From: UBA11540 sp003445125
GTDB lineage: Bacteria; Bacillota; Clostridia; Oscillospirales; Ruminococcaceae
DNA length: 11,851 bases
Direction of reading: 5' to 3'
Assembly: GCA_937899435.1 (NCBI GenBank)
Contig: CALBQG010000033.1
Span: 1 to 11,851, forward strand
The position numbers and the translations under genes are program-made. This document shows, piece by piece, positions 6,883 through 11,851 of this stretch. Position 1 is the first letter of the stretch. The number at the start of each line of letters is the position of its first letter. The notes beneath the pieces were generated by a model. That model was given only the letters and a program-made list of their open reading frames with translations. It was not told the DNA's origin and did not search any database.

Positions 6883-7575
6883 TTATTTTTTTTGAATTCT
6901 GTTTTCCGCATTCTGAATCAGATTGGAAAGCGAAGTAGAAAAATTGGGGTAAGACTGTGACAGCGTTTCCGTTGAAATGGCAAAGACGTTTCTGTCACGG
7001 ATCGCATCGGCTTCGTCGATGTTCACTTTTTTGATCACCGCCGCGATATTGGTTTCGCAGGAATTCATCGCGCCGTTGATCTGCAGGGAGAACAACGGGG
7101 CAGAAACCTGGAAAAATGCGGGGTTGTTGTGCTCGTTGACCGTGTGCATATAACGGAACATTTTGTATACCGAAAGCATCAAATAGGCGGAAACTTCGTT
7201 GATCAGGATTTTGTTGTTTGAGCGGCGCAGCAGATCAAAAAGAATGTTCAACGAGTTGGCAATCAGCTTTTTGTTGAGCACGGGAATCATACTTCCGCGG
7301 AGCATATTTTCTTTTCCGACGGATTCCGGCTCGGGAATGTCATCGACATTGATCACCGAACCGTCGCGCACGGGGGAACGACCGAGAAGATAGTCACAGG
7401 AAACATCGTAATATTCAGCGACGCGAACAAGAAAATCCAGTCCGCATTCGCGGATTCCTTTTTCATAGTGAGACAGAAGCGCTTGGGAAATTCCGAGATC
7501 GGTAGCCGCTTTCTTCTGACTGATGGCTTTTTCTTTGCGCAAAAGCGTAAGAATACGGGGAAAATCGGATGGCAT
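6883..7575 (-). CDS. XRE-family helix-turn-helix transcriptional regulator
   Basis: Predicted cytoplasmic DNA-binding regulator of 230 residues. The N-terminal HTH_3/XRE domain spans about residues 7-65: the turn is SQKKAATDLGIS (19-30), the recognition helix is SQALLSHYEKG (30-40), and the domain ends with the frequent DYLLGRSP (61-68). Residues 80-230 match no sensor domain I recognise; they are mainly helical with several hydrophobic stretches and may bind a ligand or mediate oligomerisation. The start at 7575 is chosen because AGGAGGT (7590 to 7584) lies 8 bases upstream. Longer in-frame starts would run through the leader and ribosome site. It faces away from the phosphatase operon, with a 254-base gap holding a hairpin and opposing promoters, so control of itself and of that operon is plausible. 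Its true target is unknown. Confidence 0.85.
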   Translation of the reverse strand: MPSDFPRILTLLRKEKAISQKKAATDLGISQALLSHYEKGIRECGLDFLVRVAEYYDVSCDYLLGRSPVRDGSVINVDDIPEPESVGKENMLRGSMIPVLNKKLIANSLNILFDLLRRSNNKILINEVSAYLMLSVYKMFRYMHTVNEHNNPAFFQVSAPLFSLQINGAMNSCETNIAAVIKKVNIDEADAIRDRNVFAISTETLSQSYPNFSTSLSNLIQNAENRIQKK

Positions 7576-7600
7576 GGACAAAGACCTCCTAAGGAAAGGT

Positions 7601-7629
7601 TTGCAATTGAGAAAAAAGTATGTTATACT
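7601..7629 (+). promoter_or_regulatory. Plus-strand promoter with extended -10, in the XRE leader
   Basis: TTGCAA (7601-7606), a 17-base spacer, then TATACT (7624-7629), with TGT just before the -10 (7621-7623). It points right, towards the histidine phosphatase gene, with a start near 7636 and a long leader of about 190 bases containing the 7646-7672 hairpin. It lies within the predicted 5' leader of the oppositely oriented XRE gene. Box matches are direct; function is inferred. Confidence 0.5.
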
Positions 7630-7645
7630 CAAAAGAGCGAAAGAA

Positions 7646-7672
7646 GATAGCCGTGATTCCAACGCGGCTATC
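7646..7672. repeat. Hairpin between opposing promoters (operator or attenuator)
   Basis: GATAGCCG (7646-7653) pairs with CGGCTATC (7665-7672). Two more pairs (one G-U in plus-strand RNA, one G-C) bring the stem to 10 bp with a 7-base loop. In the minus-strand direction it is followed by a T-rich but interrupted stretch (TTCTTTCGCTCTTTT), giving a weak terminator-like shape in the XRE leader about 24 bases after the predicted start. It is equally placed to be an operator for the XRE protein. Confidence 0.55.
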
Positions 7673-7702
7673 GAAAAAAGTATGAATAATACCTACTGTA
7701 TA

Positions 7703-7731
7703 ATTATAGTACAGTTCCTTTCGTTTGTAAA
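7703..7731 (-). promoter_or_regulatory. XRE gene promoter
   Basis: Read on the minus strand: -35 TTTACA (7731 to 7726), 17-base spacer, perfect -10 TATAAT (7708 to 7703). The start would be near 7696, giving a leader of about 120 bases before the XRE ATG. It is the best promoter match in the 254-base gap (7576-7829). No clear promoter was found between 7732 and the phosphatase start. Confidence 0.65.
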
Positions 7732-7829
7732 TAGAAAGTTCACAATTTGGTCGAGAAAAGAAAAGTTTTGTCGGATTGTCCAAAAGTGAGAGGGATTTTT
7801 TGTCAGAAAAATAATCGGAGGTGTACAGG

Positions 7830-8486
7830 ATGATTACTTATAGATTGCATTTGATCCGCCACGGAATCGCCGTAGGGAACGAAGAAGGACGGTATATGGG
7901 ACAGCGGGAGGATGATCCGTTGTCGCAGGACGGGAAAAAACAACTGGAGCGGCTGCGCGAGGAGTTTACCTATCCGCCTGTGCAAAAACTGTACGTCAGC
8001 CCGCTTTTGCGTTGTACACAAACCGCCGATATTCTGTATCCGGACACCTGGCAGCAGGCGCTGGAGGAGTTGAAGGAATTTGATTTCGGCAATTTCGGAG
8101 GAAAAAACATTCGGGAATTGAAGGATAACCCGGAGTTTTTGAAGTTCATCGAGGGCAAAACCGAGGACGGACGCGCACCCGGCGGCGAAAGCACCAAGGA
8201 ATTCAATGAACGGTGCAAACGGGCGGTTCGGATTATTTTTGAAGATATGATGAAAAATAAAATCACCGATGTCGGCGTGGTCACCCACGGCGGTGTGATT
8301 ATGAGTATGCTGTCGCAGCTGTCGCTCCCGCGCCAGAATTATTATGATTGGGCAGTCGAGAACGGCACGGGATATACCGTGCTGATGACTCCGGCAATGT
8401 GGCTGCGTGATGAAGGCGTGGAAGTATATCATAAAATCCCGTACCGTATAATTGAGGAAGAAAAGGGGAATACTGCCTTAGAATAA
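7830..8486 (+). CDS. Histidine phosphatase family protein (phosphoglycerate mutase-like)
   Basis: Member of the branch-1 histidine phosphatase superfamily (218 residues), which forms a phosphohistidine intermediate. The catalytic RHG motif is R10-H11-G12 (LIRHG). The second conserved arginine is R61 in VSPLLRCTQTA, a probable acid/base glutamate is E83 (KEFDFG), GGES follows in the middle, and the second histidine is H153 in VVTHGG. Family members include cofactor-dependent phosphoglycerate mutases, alpha-ribazole phosphatase and broad phosphatases. Length and motifs do not settle the substrate, so no gene symbol is given. The ATG at 7830 fits GGAGGT (7817-7822) with a 7-base spacer; the in-frame GTG at 7821 would lie inside that ribosome site. 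It is the first gene of a three-gene operon, 18 bases before the next gene. Confidence 0.88.
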   Translation: MITYRLHLIRHGIAVGNEEGRYMGQREDDPLSQDGKKQLERLREEFTYPPVQKLYVSPLLRCTQTADILYPDTWQQALEELKEFDFGNFGGKNIRELKDNPEFLKFIEGKTEDGRAPGGESTKEFNERCKRAVRIIFEDMMKNKITDVGVVTHGGVIMSMLSQLSLPRQNYYDWAVENGTGYTVLMTPAMWLRDEGVEVYHKIPYRIIEEEKGNTALE

Positions 8487-8504
8487 AAAATAGGCGGTGA
8501 TGCG

Positions 8505-9230
8505 GTGGAATATCGGCAGGCATGGGACTTTGTCCGTAAAAAACGCTTTTTTGCGTGGGCTTCCACCGCATTGCTTTTGTTTCTGACGGTGGGCATCGCT
8601 TGTGCCGAGGGGCTTGGGCGCATGACGTTGACCGACCCGATGTGGCATCGGATTGTTGCCGCAATTTCCGCGGCTTTCGGCGCGTTTGTCACCGTTCCGC
8701 TGTGGTTTGGAACCAAACGGGTGTATATGACGGGCGAGGAACGGGACGTGTGGTACTTTTTTTCGTCGCCGCGACGGTATTTTCGGGCAGTGATGCGCGG
8801 GATCGTGCTGTTTTTGCGCTTTTTTGTTTTTGCGCTTTTGGTGATGGCGTTTCCCGCCGCTTTTTGGTTTCTGATGACCTACCTCAGAGAAAATCTTGGA
8901 GAGGGCTACGGCTTTTTTGCTCGATCCGTGTTTCTGTTGGCAGTGCTTGCGTTTTTGCTCGGAACCGTTCTTGTGATTTCGCAAGCCGTGCGGTATCTTT
9001 CGGTGCCCTATCTGTTGGCGCGTGATGAGACTATGCCCGTGCGGCAGGCAGCTCGGCTTTCGGCGCAAATGATAAAGACCCGCAAAATGAAAAAAGCGTG
9101 GCGGATTTTGCCGCTGCTGCTCAGCGGGATGCTGTTTTTCCCTTTGTTCTTTGTTTTTCCGTTTTTTCATGCGGTTTGCGCCGCTTGTGTGCAAAAAAAT
9201 ACTGACACCATCAGCACGCGTTTTTCATAA
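8505..9230 (+). CDS. DUF975-like integral membrane protein
   Basis: Hydrophobic protein of 241 residues with about five membrane segments at 16-35, 49-69, 98-125, 137-160 and 200-228. Residues 163-205 (RYLSVPYLLARD, then RQAARLSAQMIKTRKMKKAWRILPLL) resemble the conserved DUF975 (YciC-like) block, where a Ser/Arg-rich helix plus a basic stretch precedes the last membrane segment. The closing membrane part lacks the usual LSFIGW-type ending, so this is a divergent member at best. Function is unknown; DUF975 proteins are common, uncharacterised Firmicute membrane proteins. The start is GTG, chosen because AGGCGGTGAT (8492-8501) matches the anti-Shine-Dalgarno sequence with one mismatch just upstream; an ATG at 8500 is out of frame. 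The gene is T-rich compared with its neighbours, as hydrophobic codons demand. Confidence 0.75.
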   Translation: MEYRQAWDFVRKKRFFAWASTALLLFLTVGIACAEGLGRMTLTDPMWHRIVAAISAAFGAFVTVPLWFGTKRVYMTGEERDVWYFFSSPRRYFRAVMRGIVLFLRFFVFALLVMAFPAAFWFLMTYLRENLGEGYGFFARSVFLLAVLAFLLGTVLVISQAVRYLSVPYLLARDETMPVRQAARLSAQMIKTRKMKKAWRILPLLLSGMLFFPLFFVFPFFHAVCAACVQKNTDTISTRFS

Positions 9231-9260
9231 GATGAAGAAAACGCTTCGGAGGTGCCGACG

Positions 9261-9605
9261 GTGGCAGAGGGTATTTTCTGGATTTTTCTTTCCTTTTTTT
9301 CGGTTCTCGGGTTGTTCTCCTTTGTGCGGATTCTGCAAAATGCGTTCACGGCACGCGAAACGCAGGATACCATGGTGCTGATTCCTGTGAGAGGCGATGC
9401 GCCGTCTGCCGAGCTGAAAATCCGTGCCGTCATGTCGAACGGCTGGGACAGCGTGCTGCAAAACGGCGAATTTGCAGTGGTGGATGTCGGGATGGATGCC
9501 GAGACAAGGGCAGTGTGTGACCGGTTGAGTGAAGAATATGGCTTGGAGATTCTTTCCGTCGGGGAAGTCTGCCAACGGTTGCATACAGTCAAAGAATCGA
9601 GATAA
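9261..9605 (+). CDS. Small single-pass membrane protein, unknown function
   Basis: Predicted 114-residue protein that I do not recognise. Residues 3-24 form one very hydrophobic membrane segment (GIFWIFLSFFSVLGLFSFV), followed by a basic residue and about 85 soluble residues, so the bulk probably faces the cytoplasm. The soluble part alternates strand-like stretches (TMVLIPV, EFAVVDVG, LEILSVGE) and helices (AELKIRAVMSNGWDSVL, TRAVCDRLSEEYG), suggesting a small alpha/beta domain. The start GTG at 9261 follows GGAGGTG (9248-9254) with a 6-base spacer; another in-frame GTG at 9252 would sit in the ribosome site. It lies 30 bases after the DUF975-like gene, same strand, and is followed directly by a terminator, so the two are probably cotranscribed and may act together at the membrane. 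Confidence 0.72.
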   Translation: MAEGIFWIFLSFFSVLGLFSFVRILQNAFTARETQDTMVLIPVRGDAPSAELKIRAVMSNGWDSVLQNGEFAVVDVGMDAETRAVCDRLSEEYGLEILSVGEVCQRLHTVKESR

Positions 9606-9640
9606 TACAAGCGCCTGCCATATCGGCAGGCGCTTGTATT
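9604..9640. terminator. Bidirectional rho-independent terminator
   Basis: Sixteen-bp perfect stem (9604-9619 with 9625-9640, GC-rich core GCGCCTGCC) and a 5-base loop, overlapping the stop of the small membrane protein gene. The plus strand continues as TTTCTATTT. The minus-strand copy carries a T-rich end and lies just past the cupin stop (9642), so it serves the two convergent transcription units. Confidence 0.88.
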
Positions 9641-9641
9641 T

Positions 9642-10010
9642 CTATTTAATAACCGTCAGAAGCATTTTGAAGGATTCCTGCCCGTAGACCGCGTGCGGAT
9701 GCCCTGCGGGCATCACAATGGATTCGCCGGCGTGAAGCTCGTACTGTTCGTCGTCGATCGTAATTCTTCCGACGCCGTCCAAACAGACGATCATCGCGTC
9801 TCCGGACGAGGTGTGCGCGCTGATTTCCTCCCCCTTGTCGAAGGAAAACAGTGTCAGACTGACGGCATCGTTTTGTGCCAGCGTGCGGCTGACAACCTGT
9901 CCCGGTTGGTATGCCACCTGATCCTTCAGAACCAGCACTTCGGATTTTGAAATGTTTTTGATGCGTTCGCTTTTGTTGCCCGTTCTTGTGATTTTGACGT
10001 GTTCACTCAT
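9642..10010 (-). CDS. Small single-domain cupin protein
   Basis: A 122-residue protein with one conserved cupin beta-barrel, probably cytoplasmic. Motif 1 begins G60-EEISA-H66, but the second histidine of the usual HxH is replaced by serine (S68), with D71 near the glutamate position. Motif 2 is GESIVMPAGHPHAVY (G95, P101, G103, H104, H106), well conserved. The metal site, if present, would therefore use an altered ligand set. The stretch YQPGQVVSRTLAQNDAVSLT is typical of short Clostridial cupins of unknown function. The ATG is supported by AGGAG 8 bases upstream (10024 to 10020). It is the second gene after the acetyltransferase, 53 bases on, and is probably cotranscribed. The substrate is unknown. 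Confidence 0.88.
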   Translation of the reverse strand: MSEHVKITRTGNKSERIKNISKSEVLVLKDQVAYQPGQVVSRTLAQNDAVSLTLFSFDKGEEISAHTSSGDAMIVCLDGVGRITIDDEQYELHAGESIVMPAGHPHAVYGQESFKMLLTVIK

Positions 10011-10063
10011 ATTGATCGCTCCTTTGGTGATAGTATTTCCGATATTCCTTCAGTTATGAAAAA

Positions 10064-10609
10064 TCACAGCACTTTCCGCATGAAAACAGCGGCTTGAGAG
10101 GAACCGTCCCTGAGACGGAAGGCGTCCGGGTGCGTCGCCATGACTTCAAAGCCCATTTTTCGGTACAGCGCCATTGCACGCCGATTGTGTTCAAACACCT
10201 CCAGCTCCAATTGCGCAGTGCCTTTGGCTTTGGCAATTTCAATCAGCTCGGAAAACATGGCGCTTCCGATGCCGAGATTCCAGAATTTCTTGCGCAGACC
10301 GATCATCACGGCGGCGCGGTGTTTGGTTTTCATCGAAGTCATAAAAACGATCTGGCAGTTTCCCGCCAGTTCTCCGTCCACGGTGCATACGATCATCAGT
10401 CGGTTGGGACTGTCCAGAATATCCTGAAGATATTTGGATTCGTCGTCCGCGGTAAAATGGATTTCTTCGGGGAAACTTGCCAAAAAGTCCGTTTCTGCAC
10501 AAATTTCTTTGAGATAGTCGAGCATTGCCTGCCCGTCTTTTCCATTCGGAGCACGAAAAACGGCAGATTGCCCGTTTTTCAGAAGTACTTGCTTTTGTCG
10601 GTAATCCAT
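10064..10609 (-). CDS. GNAT-family N-acetyltransferase
   Basis: Predicted acetyl-CoA-dependent acetyltransferase of 181 residues. The acetyl-CoA binding loop is in GLRKKFWNLGIGSAMFSEL (G113 and G115 in the LGIG turn), a slight variant of the usual Q/RxxGxG. The family's C-terminal signature LEVFEHNRRAMALYRKMGFEV follows at about 136-156, where N and Y are the typical catalytic/CoA positions (NxxAxxLYxKxGF). This subtype resembles the RimI/RimL-like small-molecule or protein acetyltransferases; the acceptor cannot be told. The ATG is preceded by AAAGGGGG. It leads a two-gene unit with the cupin gene and is divergent from the MATE transporter gene. Confidence 0.9.
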   Translation of the reverse strand: MDYRQKQVLLKNGQSAVFRAPNGKDGQAMLDYLKEICAETDFLASFPEEIHFTADDESKYLQDILDSPNRLMIVCTVDGELAGNCQIVFMTSMKTKHRAAVMIGLRKKFWNLGIGSAMFSELIEIAKAKGTAQLELEVFEHNRRAMALYRKMGFEVMATHPDAFRLRDGSSQAAVFMRKVL

Positions 10610-10629
10610 CGATTTTCCCCCTTTCTTTT

Positions 10630-10638
10630 ATTATAACA
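10630..10638 (-). promoter_or_regulatory. Possible extended -10 promoter for the acetyltransferase
   Basis: On the minus strand a perfect TATAAT (10635 to 10630) is preceded by TGT (10638 to 10636), an extended -10 element. No good -35 lies 17 bases upstream: TTGACA (10648 to 10643) is only 7 bases away, too close. The start would be near 10623, leaving a leader of only about 14 bases with the ribosome site at its very end. This assignment is weak. Confidence 0.35.
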
Positions 10639-10663
10639 CATTTGTCAATATGCGCGTCGGGCG

Positions 10664-10692
10664 TTGACTTTCAGAGGATAAAGCACTATAAT
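10664..10692 (+). promoter_or_regulatory. MATE transporter promoter, near consensus
   Basis: TTGACT (10664-10669), 17-base spacer, TATAAT (10687-10692): one mismatch from the sigma-A consensus. The start would be near 10699, a leader of about 20 bases that contains GGAGGT (10707-10712). No operator palindrome is evident around it, so expression may be constitutive. Confidence 0.8.
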
Positions 10693-10718
10693 AGAAGGAA
10701 GTAAACGGAGGTGGAATT

Positions 10719-11851
10719 TTGGCTCGTATTTTGTCCGGCGAAGAGCAGTATCGCCATATGATGGGAACACCGATACCGCGTTTGGTCACCACATTGGCGA
10801 TTCCCACCACCATCAGTATGCTGGTTACTGTGATCTATAATACCGCAGATACTTATTTTGTCGCTCAGATCAATGAATCCGCTTCCGGCGCGGTCGGTAT
10901 GGTGTATACCCTGATGGCGGTGCTTCAGGCAATCGGATACGGCTTCGGAATGGGTGCCGGAAGTCTGATCAGTCGGTGCCTCGGTGCACGGGATCAGGAT
11001 TCTGCTGCAAGATATGCGGCAAGCGCCTTTTTTGCCACTATGGTAGTCGGCGCCGCGGCGGGATGGGGCGGATTGTGTTTTTTGCGCCCGATTCTCAGAT
11101 TTTTGCGTTGTACCGATACCATGATGACCTATGCGGTGGATTATGCGTTTTATATTTTGCTTGCGGCGCCGATCACCTGTGCTTCTTTTGTCCTGAATAA
11201 CATCCTGCGCGCCGAAGGAGAATCACAGGTGGCAATGTGGGGCATGGGAATCGGAGGCTTGTTGAACGTTCTTCTCGATCCGCTGTTGATTTTCGGATTG
11301 AACATGGGAACTGCGGGAGCGGCACTGGCGACAATCATCAGCCAGACGGTCAGTTTTCTGATTCTTTTGAGCGTTTTTCTGTGCGGAAAGTCGATTGTCC
11401 CGATTCGTTTCGGCAATATCAGCCGCCGTTTGAAGGATTACGGAATGATCATTGCGACGGGTTTTCCTACCATTTGTCGTCAGGGACTGGGCAGTCTCGC
11501 GGCAGCGCTGTTGAATATGCAGGCAGTCGTGTACGGCGATGCGGCAGTGTCGGCAATTACGATCGCCAATAAAGCGTATATCCTGGTGCGCAATATTATT
11601 CTCGGAATCGGACAGGGATTTCAGCCGGTGGCAGGGTACAATTTCAGCGCAGGGAACCGCAAAAGAACATGGCAGGCGTTTTGCTTCACATCGCTGGTCG
11701 GTACGGTTGTCTGTGTGATTTCCGCCGTCGCAATCGCCCTTTTCTCAGGAACGATCATGGCATGGTTCCACAGCACCGACGAGGTGGCGCGTATCGGCGA
11801 AGAAACAATGGGGTATGCCTGCCTTGTCATGCCGTTTATGGCGGTGTCCAC
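10719..11851 (+). CDS. MATE-family multidrug/cation efflux transporter, 3' end missing
   Basis: Predicted inner-membrane antiporter of the MATE family (DinF/NorM type), which exports cationic drugs or metabolites in exchange for Na+ or H+. About 377 of an expected 440-460 residues are in the window, and the frame is open to the right edge. The N-terminal block PIPRLVTTLAIPTTISMLV, followed by YNTADTYFVAQIN, is characteristic of Firmicute MATE proteins. GFGMGAGSLISRCLGA matches the conserved loop after the second helix, and NILRAEGESQVAMWGMGIGG the region between helices 4 and 5. Many later segments are hydrophobic and helix-like, with the second bundle starting near KDYGMIIATGFPT. The start is TTG at 10719, fixed by GGAGGT 6 bases upstream; in-frame ATGs at 10758 and 10761 have no comparable site and would drop residues. 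It is divergent from the acetyltransferase gene and has its own promoter. Confidence 0.93.
   Translation, partial: MARILSGEEQYRHMMGTPIPRLVTTLAIPTTISMLVTVIYNTADTYFVAQINESASGAVGMVYTLMAVLQAIGYGFGMGAGSLISRCLGARDQDSAARYAASAFFATMVVGAAAGWGGLCFLRPILRFLRCTDTMMTYAVDYAFYILLAAPITCASFVLNNILRAEGESQVAMWGMGIGGLLNVLLDPLLIFGLNMGTAGAALATIISQTVSFLILLSVFLCGKSIVPIRFGNISRRLKDYGMIIATGFPTICRQGLGSLAAALLNMQAVVYGDAAVSAITIANKAYILVRNIILGIGQGFQPVAGYNFSAGNRKRTWQAFCFTSLVGTVVCVISAVAIALFSGTIMAWFHSTDEVARIGEETMGYACLVMPFMAVS

Noticed and set aside
7576..7662. Longer XRE protein starting at 7662
   Set aside because: The extra 29 residues run over the AGGAGGT ribosome site and a promoter-like region, and do not resemble the family N-terminus.
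7699..7708. TATAATTATA perfect palindrome as an operator
   Set aside because: Most simply it is the XRE -10 box with its symmetric AT-rich flank. A plus-strand -10 here lacks a -35.
7821..7829. GTG at 7821 as the phosphatase start
   Set aside because: It overlaps the GGAGGT ribosome site that serves the ATG at 7830.
8500..8502. ATG at 8500 as the DUF975-like start
   Set aside because: It is out of frame with the membrane protein; the GTG at 8505 is in frame.
8478..9194. Antisense open frame very rich in Lys, Arg, Gln and His opposite the DUF975-like gene
   Set aside because: It is the complement of T-rich membrane-segment codons. The plus-strand frame has a ribosome site, operon spacing and membrane helices.
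10643..10648. Perfect TTGACA on the minus strand as the acetyltransferase -35 box
   Set aside because: It is only 7 bases from TATAAT, too close for a -35/-10 pair, and nothing resembling a -10 lies 17 bases downstream.
1..11851. Search for a mobile element, defence system, CRISPR array, tRNA, rRNA or riboswitch
   Set aside because: No direct repeats with spacers, transposase or integrase motifs, cloverleaf signals or known riboswitch cores were seen. Gene content is ordinary metabolism, regulation and transport.

Overview
The window looks like chromosomal DNA from an anaerobic, fermentative Gram-positive bacterium of the Clostridia (Firmicutes), with an Oscillospirales-like feel. This is inferred from roughly balanced base composition, strong AGGAGG-type ribosome binding sites, use of ATG, GTG and TTG starts, an oxygen-sensitive glycyl-radical enzyme with its activase, and relatives typical of Clostridia (DUF975-like membrane protein, DNA-deoxyinosine glycosylase, small cupin). 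No species can be named from the sequence alone. There are no tRNA or rRNA genes, insertion sequences, phage genes or CRISPR arrays.

Region 1 (1-3346, plus strand) is a fermentation cluster: pyruvate formate-lyase (5' end outside the window), its radical-SAM activating enzyme, and a UDG-superfamily hypoxanthine (deoxyinosine) DNA glycosylase that starts with TTG inside the end of the activase gene. Region 2 (3367-6873, plus strand) is an L-rhamnose catabolic operon, rhaB-rhaA-rhaD (kinase, isomerase, aldolase), ending in a 22-bp perfect-stem terminator. It would convert L-rhamnose to DHAP and L-lactaldehyde. DHAP feeds glycolysis and so can supply pyruvate for the formate-lyase next door. No rhamnose regulator, transporter or mutarotase is visible.

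Region 3 (6883-9640) has an XRE-type regulator on the minus strand and, divergent from it, a plus-strand operon of a histidine phosphatase, a DUF975-like membrane protein and an unrecognised small single-pass membrane protein. Region 4 (9604-10609, minus strand) is a GNAT acetyltransferase followed by a cupin protein, sharing a bidirectional terminator with region 3. Region 5 (10664-end, plus strand) is a MATE-family efflux transporter cut by the window edge, driven by a near-consensus promoter.

The most interesting signal is in the 78-nt gap before rhaB. A 25-nt inverted repeat runs from the -35 box of the rhaB promoter to the first base of the rhaB start codon. As plus-strand RNA it pairs over all 25 positions, its only non-Watson-Crick pairs being three G-U wobbles, and it buries the rhaB ribosome binding site. 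The promoter lies in the left arm and loop, so its own transcript would begin at about the right arm and lack the pairing partner. Only transcripts reading through from the pfl genes would carry the closed hairpin. This suggests that rhaB translation depends on where the mRNA started, as described for phage T4 lysozyme and IS10 transposase. A second point of interest is a pair of promoters that face each other across a hairpin between the XRE gene and the phosphatase gene.
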